Source: a virus. Taken from it: a stretch of 28,602 bases of DNA. The notes under the pieces are model-generated. The model saw only the letters and a list, made by a program, of their open reading frames with translations. It did no database searches and was not told the DNA's origin. The DNA is taken from positions 1 through 28,602 of IMG/VR virus record IMGVR_UViG_3300042197_001374. One strand, 5' to 3'. Shown piece by piece: positions 8,861 to 16,074 of this stretch. The position numbers and the translations under genes are program-made. Positions within the stretch are counted from its first letter, which is position 1, and each line of letters opens with the position of its first letter.

Positions 8861-9903
8861 TGGCCGATAGGTTTGGGTGCGGGAGGTTGCATGGACTGGT
8901 AGTTTTTGAGAGCTTCAAGTCCAATATTTGCTAAATCAATCGTAAGCGCTGTTCCAGAAGGCATCGTTTCAGGAGTTGGGGGCACAGCCGTAATAGGCAA
9001 AGGAGCCAACGGTTTGACGGGATCAGGAATAGGTTGAGGCGTGTAAAACTGGACTTGATTAGAGGTGTTTTGACGGGCTACGTCCAAAGCCTCTGCTTGA
9101 CGGGTTTTGTCAGCAATACGGTAGTTGCGGGTAACTTCTCTATTGCTGAGATTAGCCAAATATTGCTGGTGATATTGGTTGTTAAGACGCTCAATAGAAC
9201 GACCAGCTTGACCCTTAGCTTTGGCTTTACTAGCTGCAGCAATAGATTGAATACGAATGTTTTCTAGCTCAATTGTTTCTTTAGCTTCTTCTTCATAAAA
9301 ACGACCTTCAAGATCAGCAATCTGTCGTTCAAAGTTTTTGAAAGCTTGAGTAGAAACAGCACCTTTGTACTCAGCCTGTTGCTTAGCAAGCTGGTCTTCG
9401 TAATCACGACGCCTCTGAGCGTAATCAAGGTCCCTGTAATAGCTGTCTAACTGAGCTTGGTAGTCTCGGTAGTTCTGAGCCACAGTGTCTGCATAACGAG
9501 CCCAGTACTCTTGGTTAGCTGCAGCGTTACGCAAACCAGATTCTGCTGCTGCGTTTTTATAAGCTGCTGTGGCTGCTGCTCCTTGAAGAACCCCTTTACC
9601 AATTGACAGAATTGAAGGCAGTTCAAAAATACCTTTTAAAAGATTTTGAAAGCTATTTTGATTTTGGGCTTGAGTTTGAACCTGATCTTGAATTTGAAAA
9701 ATTGAAGAGTAGTCAGGGATATCAAATTTTGGAATACCGAAATCAGCACCAAAATCAAAATTACCGGTAAACCCAAGAGTGCCTATGTTAAAAGACGGAG
9801 AAAAAGCTTCTTCTGAAAGATTTGGAACGTTAAAAGAAGGAATGTCTAACGTTTGACCCAGGTCAACGTCTAAACGAAAATTAGAGGCGCCAGAAAAAGT
9901 CAT
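8857..9903 (-). CDS. 14: gp14-like internal virion protein, 348 aa
   Basis: Located between tail tube B and the gp15-like protein, as T7 gene 14. The N-terminal 70 residues hold an unusual run of Phe-centred short motifs (PSFNVPN, PSFNIG, NFDFGADFG, PKFDIPD). A hydrophobic, Gly/Ala-rich segment at about residues 90-115 (LPSILSIGKGVLQGAAATAA) could enter a membrane. A long charged helix rich in Tyr, Arg and Gln follows to about residue 270, and the C terminus is Pro-rich. T7 gp14 is ejected and lodges in the outer membrane; the hydrophobic segment plus coiled coil fits that role. The ATG at 9903 overlaps the gp12 stop by one base (TGATG). Sequence identity to T7 gp14 is low by eye, so the call leans on position and architecture. 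Confidence 0.75.
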   Translation of the reverse strand: MTFSGASNFRLDVDLGQTLDIPSFNVPNLSEEAFSPSFNIGTLGFTGNFDFGADFGIPKFDIPDYSSIFQIQDQVQTQAQNQNSFQNLLKGIFELPSILSIGKGVLQGAAATAAYKNAAAESGLRNAAANQEYWARYADTVAQNYRDYQAQLDSYYRDLDYAQRRRDYEDQLAKQQAEYKGAVSTQAFKNFERQIADLEGRFYEEEAKETIELENIRIQSIAAASKAKAKGQAGRSIERLNNQYHQQYLANLSNREVTRNYRIADKTRQAEALDVARQNTSNQVQFYTPQPIPDPVKPLAPLPITAVPPTPETMPSGTALTIDLANIGLEALKNYQSMQPPAPKPIGQ

Positions 9904-12900
9904 CAGCCGTACTTCCTCGCTACATCAAAGTACAGACCAGTCCACTCAAGAGCGATGAACTTAGCCTGGTCGATGCTGTCGTTCACTAGCTCCACTGTAA
10001 CTTGGTCATTCTTGCTTTGGATATAAGCACGGAACTTAGCCTCTTCAAACGGTTCTTCCTCGCTAATTACGATGTTGGCGTTCAGTGGGTCTCTACGGTC
10101 AAACTCGTAAGTCACCGTATCTCGGAAATAAGGAGTAACTTTAACGGTGAAGTAACGAGCATCGTTGTAATAAATATCCATATATCGCAACTGCAAACGA
10201 CCAGTGCGATTACCAATAAAAGTGTTTTCGGTCGCTGTTCTGCTATACGGCATAAGTTGAGGCGGTCGGTAAGTAAACGTAAATTGCTCGCCAAAGACCC
10301 AAGAGCTGTTTGAGAAGTCACCAAGGCTATCGCAAACAAAACTTGTAACACCAGCCGGAACACTAGTAGCCACGACCCAACGCTTTTTAGCTTCGCTTGC
10401 ATCGCCTGCGTTTTGTTTGATGATGACAAATTGACTGGTGTTAACGGTCCTGTAGGGCAGCGTAACAGTCGTTTTGTTGGTGGCAGCAGAGTAGCTAAAG
10501 CTAGCCGTACCAATGTCAGTGGTAATCGAGCTAGAGATTTGACGGTCTAGCAGGAACAGATCAGCACTGTCTTGAGGCGGCCTAGAAGCGTTGATGCCTT
10601 CAAGGTAGTACTCAGTACTGCCGCTGTTGTTGTAGCTAACCAACTTGAACAGAGTTCCTTCAACAAAGTCACACCAATAAATGTTTTTGTTGGGGAAGGT
10701 CCATTTATGCCAAGCGTTTTGTCTGTTGGTTAAAGAGCCACTAGAAGCTTCCCAGAAAAATTGATACACATACAGCGCATCTGGATCATCTTTACTCAAA
10801 GCCACTAGATACTGATCAGTACGACTTACAGCAAGGGAATCAATGTTTTTAGGGATGTATTTAGGTACCGTTTCAGTGATTACAGCAGTTTGACCCAGGT
10901 TGATACCCACCGTGCGGTCAGTGGTAATGAAAGTTTGGAAACCAGTGAAATCACCTTCTTTAACTGGGAACAACACTTGAGGGCCAACCTGTTCAGGTTT
11001 GACGTTTGGCTCCATGCTGATGGAACTAATACGACCCACAGAAGCTGTCTCAGGGCTGAACGTAACGTTATCGCCTGAGTACAAACGGAACTGGTTTTCG
11101 TTAGAAAACAACACAAGTTCGTCCTGCTGCTGCAAGGCGTAGTTCAACACAGCAACGTCGTTACTGACAGCAGTGAGGTCAATAGGATCGCTGTCAACAA
11201 CTTGCAAGGCTGATTGCTGCCAGAAGTTAAAGTACGCTCCAGACTCACTCAGGATGACGTTTTCACCGCTGACAAAGCCAAGACGGTTTTTGAAAAATAC
11301 AAGGTCATTAATTGTGTAGCCAACAAACGACGGACCAGGAAGCTCTTCCTCATCGCCAGCTAATCGTTGTTCCCAACCAGGAAGATCAATAGAAACACTG
11401 CCATCTGTATAAGCAGCACCAGTGAACGGCTGGAATGTAAACCGCACAAGGCCGTTGGAGTTTCTGTAATAGACAAACGCATGGGGCATCGTGTTGTCAT
11501 CCAGAAGCCCTCTAGCGCCCCAACCAGCACTTTCCTCCCACACGCCACGGCCAAAGGTTCCGTTAGTAGTAGTGTTTTCAGCGTTGAATTTGAGGTAATA
11601 CGAGCTTTGATCAGAAGATCCAGAAGGCGCTACAAGCACCGTATAACCTTCCCAAGAGGTAGGAGGAAGCTCTGTAATGTTTGTGACTTGGTTGGAAAAT
11701 CCAGCCATCAAAGTGTTGCCACGAGCATCAGAGGCGACGATGCTTTTAAAGTAACGAGAAGAGCTAGTTAAGCCAATCAGAATTTGAGAACCTTGAACTT
11801 CAAATGTCAGTTGATTATTAATATCAGTTTGATCAAGACCATCGCCAAGGGTCAAAGTTGTAGAACCGTTAGCAGTGGCGTTAACAAGAGTGCCTGCTTC
11901 ATTAACCAAGGTAAATGTGTTGGCAACTGTATCTACTGTTCCAACAAACGTATTAGCTGGGATACCAGTGCCACTTACAGTTTCACCAGGAAATACTTTT
12001 TTGATATCAGCAGCGGTGACGCTTGTGATAGTAGAGCTGCCAGTAGAAGTTGTACCAGTAATAGTTTCAGTAAAACTAACTAATCGAGCAGCAATATCTT
12101 CAGAGCTGACAACGTTTGGATCGCCAGAAGCGTCAGTAAGAGAAGGAGTTAAATAATGACCAGTAATAACATCACCGTTATCAAGCTCAACTGCTATGTC
12201 ATACATCGTGTCGTAATCAACCAGCTTGACCCATACCTGAGCTTTGGTAGGTCGGTAAACGCTGCTAATGCTACCGATGTTGTAACGGGTCAGAGTTTCA
12301 GTTGAATCGTATGCAGTCTTCTTTTGAATATTGGTTACAAACACATAGTCCTGAAATGACGTAGCCCTAAAACGATCCCGAGCACGACCAGCTCCACGCA
12401 GGTAACCAAGATTGGTGGAGCTGATGTTAGAGAAAGTTTGCTCAACAGGGACAACAGTGGGAAGGATGCCACTAATGGGCTCAACATTAGAAATACCGGT
12501 AACGAAGGTGTAACTAGATTCAACAGTCAGGGTTACACCAGTCGTCGTAGCAGTTGCATTTTTGCTGAGAGTGATGCGAGAGCCAGCAGTATCAATATCA
12601 ACAATGGTCGTTCCGCTAGGTATACCACTACCTGTTACACCAGCTCCGACAAACAAATCTGTCATGGAGCTAACAGAAGTGACTACAGCAGAGCCGTTAG
12701 TAATATTTCCAGTACGAGAAACGGTACGGCTATCGTCAGCAATAATGAGGATAAAACGTTCACTGCTACTGCGGTTATAAACAAAAACCCAAGCTTCATT
12801 CCACTTGATTGGAGTAGTCAGAGACAGACCACCAGCGTTCTTTGTAAGCGTATCAATACGCTTTACAGGCACAGAACCTAGCCGTTTCTTAAGACCCTCA

Positions 12901-13022
12901 ACAAGGTCACAGTTTCCGTTTTCAAGGACTTTGGCAAAACCAGGCAGCACAAAACTATCGGCTTGCTGGTTAACACCTTTATTGAGAGGGCCAATGATTT
13001 GGCTAAAAAGTTCTCTTGACAT
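9903..13022 (-). CDS. 12: Tail tubular protein B (nozzle), gp12-like, 1039 aa
   Basis: T7 gp12 is about 794 residues and forms the tail nozzle. This product starts MSRELFSQIIGPLNKGVNQQ and continues with a core typical of the family: a LxxGAGRARDRFRATSFQDY region near 207-226, the NRLGFVSGENVILSESGAYFNFW region mid-protein, and a C-terminal SGTVEL-like beta domain ending in ALEWTGLYFD. The extra length is largely explained by two similar beta-rich inserts at residues about 101-167 and 325-392 (listed separately). The gene starts with ATG at 13022, sharing one base with the gp11 stop (TGATG). Its product should be a hexameric nozzle below the gp11 ring, contacting the tail fibres. Confidence 0.92.
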   Translation of the reverse strand: MSRELFSQIIGPLNKGVNQQADSFVLPGFAKVLENGNCDLVEGLKKRLGSVPVKRIDTLTKNAGGLSLTTPIKWNEAWVFVYNRSSSERFILIIADDSRTVSRTGNITNGSAVVTSVSSMTDLFVGAGVTGSGIPSGTTIVDIDTAGSRITLSKNATATTTGVTLTVESSYTFVTGISNVEPISGILPTVVPVEQTFSNISSTNLGYLRGAGRARDRFRATSFQDYVFVTNIQKKTAYDSTETLTRYNIGSISSVYRPTKAQVWVKLVDYDTMYDIAVELDNGDVITGHYLTPSLTDASGDPNVVSSEDIAARLVSFTETITGTTSTGSSTITSVTAADIKKVFPGETVSGTGIPANTFVGTVDTVANTFTLVNEAGTLVNATANGSTTLTLGDGLDQTDINNQLTFEVQGSQILIGLTSSSRYFKSIVASDARGNTLMAGFSNQVTNITELPPTSWEGYTVLVAPSGSSDQSSYYLKFNAENTTTNGTFGRGVWEESAGWGARGLLDDNTMPHAFVYYRNSNGLVRFTFQPFTGAAYTDGSVSIDLPGWEQRLAGDEEELPGPSFVGYTINDLVFFKNRLGFVSGENVILSESGAYFNFWQQSALQVVDSDPIDLTAVSNDVAVLNYALQQQDELVLFSNENQFRLYSGDNVTFSPETASVGRISSISMEPNVKPEQVGPQVLFPVKEGDFTGFQTFITTDRTVGINLGQTAVITETVPKYIPKNIDSLAVSRTDQYLVALSKDDPDALYVYQFFWEASSGSLTNRQNAWHKWTFPNKNIYWCDFVEGTLFKLVSYNNSGSTEYYLEGINASRPPQDSADLFLLDRQISSSITTDIGTASFSYSAATNKTTVTLPYRTVNTSQFVIIKQNAGDASEAKKRWVVATSVPAGVTSFVCDSLGDFSNSSWVFGEQFTFTYRPPQLMPYSRTATENTFIGNRTGRLQLRYMDIYYNDARYFTVKVTPYFRDTVTYEFDRRDPLNANIVISEEEPFEEAKFRAYIQSKNDQVTVELVNDSIDQAKFIALEWTGLYFDVARKYG
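11847..12050 (-). repeat. Second copy of a beta-rich repeat domain inside gp12 (residues about 325-392)
   Basis: The segment follows the pattern GSSTITSV, then a short spacer, VFPGETVSGTGIPANTFVGT, a variable loop, FTLVNEA, and a closing TTLTL. It matches the first copy at 12522-12722 in order and spacing. This type of G-S-G-I-P/T-x-I repeat is common in phage tail proteins as a small beta sandwich exposed on the surface. The similarity is visible at protein level only. Confidence 0.65.
12522..12722 (-). repeat. First copy of the beta-rich repeat domain inside gp12 (residues about 101-167)
   Basis: The segment follows the pattern GSAVVTSVSS, LFVGAGVTGSGIPSGTTIVD, ITLSKNAT and TGVTLTV. It is the N-terminal partner of the copy at 11847-12050. 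The two copies are about 157 residues apart, so this is a dispersed duplication rather than a tandem one. Confidence 0.65.
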
Positions 13023-13660
13023 CAGCGGCTCAGGATATCGGGACCAAAGTTAGTAACGACACGGCCACCATACATATCGTCAGGGCCGCTGATGAAGTTG
13101 TAGTTTTGAGCCATGTCCTCAGTACGCTTGAGAATTTGCAAAGCTCTTTCTTCGTCTTCTGCTGTGTAGGTCTCAAGACTGGCAGAAGTCACAGCTCGGT
13201 TAGCAAACATACGGCCAGCTCGGATCGTAATATACCGACGGCCAGTTTCAGGAATACTGTCCCAATCAAGCTCTTCAACAATCTCAGCTACAAGGTCGCT
13301 GGTGTTACCAATGACTGCTACACCAAAGCTACCTCTCAGGTCGTATGAGTTCCTAACGCGATCAAAAAGCCTAAGACCACGAAGAACAAACCTTTGAGAT
13401 GGGTAGGTAAGCGGATTAAATCGAACAGCAAGGGTATTGCTAGGAAGCTGGGATTGACCTGTAGAAGCGTCCAGAGGAATGGAGTCATACAGCATTGTGT
13501 TCCAAGACCACCCAGCACCTTGAACCTCTCGGCTCACCTCATCAAGAGTGCGCTCTGCCAAGCTTGCGTCACCAGTCAAAGGAGCGTTAAGACTGTTTAC
13601 AGGTGCCTCACCAATAATGGCGAGAAGGGTGTTAACTGCACTGAGTTTACTAGTCGCCAT
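13022..13660 (-). CDS. 11: Tail tubular protein A (adaptor), gp11-like, 212 aa
   Basis: The protein begins MATSKLSAVNTLLAIIGEAP, the typical start of T7 gp11 family members (VNxxLxxIGE). The length of 212 aa is close to T7 gp11 (196). Family features continue with AERTLDEVSREVQGAGWSWN near residues 35-54 and a C-terminal helix. Gp11 forms the 12-mer ring that joins portal and nozzle. It lies directly upstream of gp12 and downstream of the capsid gene and its terminator, as in T7. The ATG at 13660 follows an A/T-rich stretch that is the U-tract of the preceding terminator, so it needs either read-through or its own promoter. Confidence 0.92.
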   Translation of the reverse strand: MATSKLSAVNTLLAIIGEAPVNSLNAPLTGDASLAERTLDEVSREVQGAGWSWNTMLYDSIPLDASTGQSQLPSNTLAVRFNPLTYPSQRFVLRGLRLFDRVRNSYDLRGSFGVAVIGNTSDLVAEIVEELDWDSIPETGRRYITIRAGRMFANRAVTSASLETYTAEDEERALQILKRTEDMAQNYNFISGPDDMYGGRVVTNFGPDILSR

Positions 13661-13669
13661 TATTGCAAC

Positions 13670-13697
13670 AAAAAAGGGGAAACATTTCTGCCTCCCC
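13670..13697 (-). terminator. Rho-independent terminator after the major capsid gene
   Basis: On the minus strand the RNA reads GGGGAGGC, a six-base AGAAAT loop, GTTTCCCC, then six T residues. The eight base pairs include two G-U wobbles, and the run of U follows directly. T7 has its main terminator T-phi at exactly this place, between genes 10 and 11. Both the structure and the position support the call. Confidence 0.85.
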
Positions 13698-13710
13698 TCA
13701 TTGTATTGGT

Positions 13711-13733
13711 AATTAACTAGAAGCTAGTTAATT
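13711..13733. repeat. AT-rich 10-bp inverted repeat at the capsid stop codon
   Basis: The arms AATTAACTAG and CTAGTTAATT are perfect complements separated by AAG. The repeat runs into the capsid stop codon and carries stop codons in several frames. It lies about 14 bp before the terminator hairpin on the transcribed strand. It may stabilise the 3' end of the capsid mRNA; no function is proven. Confidence 0.55.
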
Positions 13734-15144
13734 AGTACGGGTTGCCGTCATGAAGCAGGCTCACTGCACACTCAGGACGCAGGATGCCGTGACCCACAGC
13801 GTAGCTAGCAACCATCATGGTGCTCTGAGTCATAGCCTTGTACTCAGCACCGGTCATCTGCATCGACACGTCCTTCAGTGCCACGGTACCCACGGCTTCT
13901 TTGGAGAAGCACAGGCCGAAGCAGTTAGCGATGGACGAGGTGTTGCCCTGCTCATCCTGGTAGTAATCGTAGGTACCAGCAGCAGCAGCGCCGTCAGAGC
14001 CGTCCTTACCGTTGATGTAGTTAGGACGCTCACCACGGGTCACAGCAGACTGGTTAGACAGACCCACATAGGTCTGGTTAGCGGTATAGCTGTTGATACC
14101 CAGGTGGTTAGAGGTCATCAGACGGAAGCCAGCCACAGAAGCCACGCGGTTCTGGTAGATGGAGCCATTGGCACCACCAGCGGCGTTGAAGTCGGTGTTG
14201 ATGGCACGGTCGCTGTTCAGCACGTCGTAGTAAGCACCAGGGCTCAGGACGCACACACGACCTTCCTTAGGAGCATCCTTTTCATCAAGAGCCTGGCAAG
14301 CTTTGAACAGGTTCTCAACAATCAGGTCGCCACGAGCGTTGCGGTCAGCAGCGGCGTTTAGGTCAATACCGGTGAAGGAAGTACCACCAGGCATTGCGTT
14401 CAGAACGAACAGACGCTCGCCAACAGTGAACTGAGCGTTGGAGCCAGTACCGATAGCACCCAGGGGGTTGATACCGAAGGTGGCAGCACCGTTGGTAGGA
14501 GCAGTGGTGATCACACCGTAAGCACCGGAGGTCTCACCGTACACCACTTCACCCACGGCCCAGTAAGCCAGCTCAGCGGTTTGGAAGTTGGCGCTCAGGG
14601 TCACAACACCGGAAGTAGCCGAGGAGTAGGTACCACCGTTCAGTTGGAAACGCTTGGAATCCCAGTCCTTCACACGACCGTCAGACTCAGTAGCAGCCAG
14701 CAGGGTGCGAGCAAGACGCTGGTCATAGGCACGAGCAAGAGCGCGGCCCAGCTCGGTCGAATAAATCGAACGAACATCCCAGTGCAGCTTGGCTTCATCC
14801 AAGTCATAGATGGAAGCATCAGCGATCAGCAGGTCATCAATGGTGATGATCTTTTCGCCAATCATGCCCTTGTTACCTTGACCGGTGATCCAATCACCAG
14901 GACGGTGGTAACGGCTGGAGAAACGACCAGTGATCGGGAAGCTTGCGCTTTTGCCCGAAGAGATGGTGCGCTTCATGGTCAGATCTTTGAAGATCGTCTC
15001 ACGGTTGAACGTGGTCAGAACTTCGCCAGAAAAGATCTTGAGGAAATTAGCGTTTTCCTTTTCGTAGTTGCCGGAGGCGGAACCTGCGTTGTACTGAACG
15101 CCGTTAAGACCACCCAACCGGCTGAGAGATGCAAATTCAGGCAT
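13732..15144 (-). CDS. 10: Major capsid protein, gp10-like, 470 aa
   Basis: The HK97-fold capsid protein of the T7 type is clear from motifs shared with gp10A: FLKIFSGEVLTTF (residues 34-46), TISSGKSASFPITGR (60-74), EKIITIDDLLIADASIYDLD (97-116), HWDVRS (121-126) and, at the C terminus, EAVGTVALKD and YAVGHGILRPE. The protein is about 125 residues longer than T7 gp10A. Much of the excess is one beta-rich insert at about residues 162-256 (listed separately). Base composition looks GC-richer than in nearby genes such as 18552-19511, consistent with codon tuning for very high expression. The ATG at 15144 has no clear Shine-Dalgarno; just upstream lie a perfect palindrome and a hairpin. The gene is followed by a terminator. 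Confidence 0.95.
   Translation of the reverse strand: MPEFASLSRLGGLNGVQYNAGSASGNYEKENANFLKIFSGEVLTTFNRETIFKDLTMKRTISSGKSASFPITGRFSSRYHRPGDWITGQGNKGMIGEKIITIDDLLIADASIYDLDEAKLHWDVRSIYSTELGRALARAYDQRLARTLLAATESDGRVKDWDSKRFQLNGGTYSSATSGVVTLSANFQTAELAYWAVGEVVYGETSGAYGVITTAPTNGAATFGINPLGAIGTGSNAQFTVGERLFVLNAMPGGTSFTGIDLNAAADRNARGDLIVENLFKACQALDEKDAPKEGRVCVLSPGAYYDVLNSDRAINTDFNAAGGANGSIYQNRVASVAGFRLMTSNHLGINSYTANQTYVGLSNQSAVTRGERPNYINGKDGSDGAAAAGTYDYYQDEQGNTSSIANCFGLCFSKEAVGTVALKDVSMQMTGAEYKAMTQSTMMVASYAVGHGILRPECAVSLLHDGNPY
14377..14661 (-). other. Beta-rich insert in the capsid protein (residues about 162-256)
   Basis: Compared from memory with T7 gp10A, the stretch between AATESDGR and the ADRNARGDLIVENLF helix holds roughly 90 extra residues. 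The insert contains VGEVVYGETSGAYGVIT and, about 30 residues later, FTVGERLFVLNA, so it looks like a small double-stranded beta module with two VGE turns. It probably decorates the capsomer surface. Boundaries are approximate. Confidence 0.5.
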
Positions 15145-15166
15145 CGTCAGTATGGAGGTAGAAGTT

Positions 15167-15180
15167 TACGAGCGCTCGTA
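15167..15180. promoter_or_regulatory. Perfect 14-bp palindrome upstream of the capsid gene
   Basis: TACGAGCGCTCGTA is identical on both strands and lies about 23 bp before the capsid start in the only intergenic gap between portal and capsid. T7 places its strongest late promoter here (phi10). The site could be part of a phage promoter, an operator or an RNA processing hairpin; the sequence alone does not decide. Confidence 0.4.
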
Positions 15181-15188
15181 TATCACTG

Positions 15189-15212
15189 TTGTTATCGCCT
15201 CGGCGGCAACAA
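15189..15212 (-). other. Imperfect hairpin in the capsid gene leader
   Basis: On the minus strand TTGTTGCCGCC and GGCGATAACAA can pair with one mismatch and one G-U wobble around a very short loop. No U-tract follows, so it is not a simple terminator. Together with the palindrome at 15167-15180 it fills the 91-bp gap before the capsid gene and may affect mRNA processing or stability. Confidence 0.4.
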
Positions 15213-15235
15213 TGTTTACGTTCGCTATTGAAATA

Positions 15236-15859
15236 TTAACCCCTAGGGCCAAGAACGTCGCTACGAAGCAACTTATCTTGAACATCTTGGGTATAAGCAG
15301 AGTCCTGCAGATACCTGGGGTCACTCATAGCAGCCATCACTTCTTGGCTTGAACGGAACACATCACTGCTATTTGCAGAAAGCTTTCCACCAATCAGTTC
15401 AGGCTCATAGCCAGAGTTTTCTTGGAACGCGTAGTACAGAGACTGCAGTGCGTTACGAGCTCGGTAGTAGTCACCGCTATTAACTTCACGGTTATACGCC
15501 TCAAGCTCGCCAGCTTCAAGGTTTTCCTTAGCCCACTGTTGAACTGCACTGAAGTTTTCTTCACCACCAATGCTTTCCAGAATGGTGGCTTCCTCTTCTT
15601 GAGACAGAACAACAGGTTCTTCAGCAGTTTGGTTTTCCTCAGCCTCAGGTTGCTCTTCGGCTTTCTCATAACCAGTGCGATTACCAAGCTTTTTCTCAAG
15701 TTCTTGGTAAGCCTTTAGAAGATCATCGGGGCTTTTGAATTTGCCACCAATCAACTCTTGCTGTTGCTCTTGCTGCTCAACCTCTTGAAGAGCTTGCAGA
15801 TCTTGCTCGCTATAGGGTCCCGTCTCTTGAGACAGGAAATTGTCAGCAATGACTTCCAT
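15236..15859 (-). CDS. 9: Capsid assembly scaffolding protein, gp9-like, 207 aa
   Basis: The protein sits between portal and capsid genes and is highly acidic and Gln/Glu-rich, as scaffolds are. A segment at residues about 38-58 (LIGGKFKSPDDLLKAYQELE and on) is the hallmark of T7 gp9-type scaffolds. The middle (residues 60-90) is a low-complexity Glu-rich stretch, and the C-terminal third is helical. T7 gp9 is 307 aa, so this is a short form. It should line the inside of the procapsid and leave before DNA packaging. The ATG at 15859 lies just after the stop of the small upstream gene. Confidence 0.9.
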   Translation of the reverse strand: MEVIADNFLSQETGPYSEQDLQALQEVEQQEQQQELIGGKFKSPDDLLKAYQELEKKLGNRTGYEKAEEQPEAEENQTAEEPVVLSQEEEATILESIGGEENFSAVQQWAKENLEAGELEAYNREVNSGDYYRARNALQSLYYAFQENSGYEPELIGGKLSANSSDVFRSSQEVMAAMSDPRYLQDSAYTQDVQDKLLRSDVLGPRG

Positions 15860-15861
15860 GA

Positions 15862-16074
15862 TCAGCCGATCCGAACGGTCAGATCAGGATAGATCCAAAC
15901 GGGCCGCTTGTTCTTAGCAGCAGCGACATACTGTTCGTAAACCTCAGGCTTTTTAGCCTTCAGCTCTTCAATCAGTAGATCCATTTTGGATTTAGGTTCC
16001 GACTTTTTCGGAGCCTCAGAAGCCTCCAGGGGCTCCTCCACCAGCGGCTTCTTGACTTGCCCGGATTGAGTCAT
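15862..16074 (-). CDS. Small charged protein between portal and scaffold, 70 aa
   Basis: I do not recognise this protein. It begins MTQSGQVKKPLVEEPLEASE and has a Lys/Glu/Pro-rich N-terminal half, then MDLLIEELKAKKPEVYEQYV, an amphipathic helix, and an aromatic end with VWIYPDLTVRIG. Its first 59 bases overlap the 3' end of the portal gene in another frame, while the rest fills the gap up to the scaffold start, which it reaches with only 2 bp between. An internal ATG at 15984 would remove most of the overlap; neither ATG has a strong Shine-Dalgarno. Position suggests a minor head-assembly role, but that is only context. Confidence 0.65.
   Translation of the reverse strand: MTQSGQVKKPLVEEPLEASEAPKKSEPKSKMDLLIEELKAKKPEVYEQYVAAAKNKRPVWIYPDLTVRIG

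Noticed and set aside
13750-14361. Plus-strand open frame of 203 codons opposite the capsid gene
   Set aside because: It mirrors the GC-rich codon pattern of the capsid gene, is His/Val/Thr-rich and has no recognisable motif.
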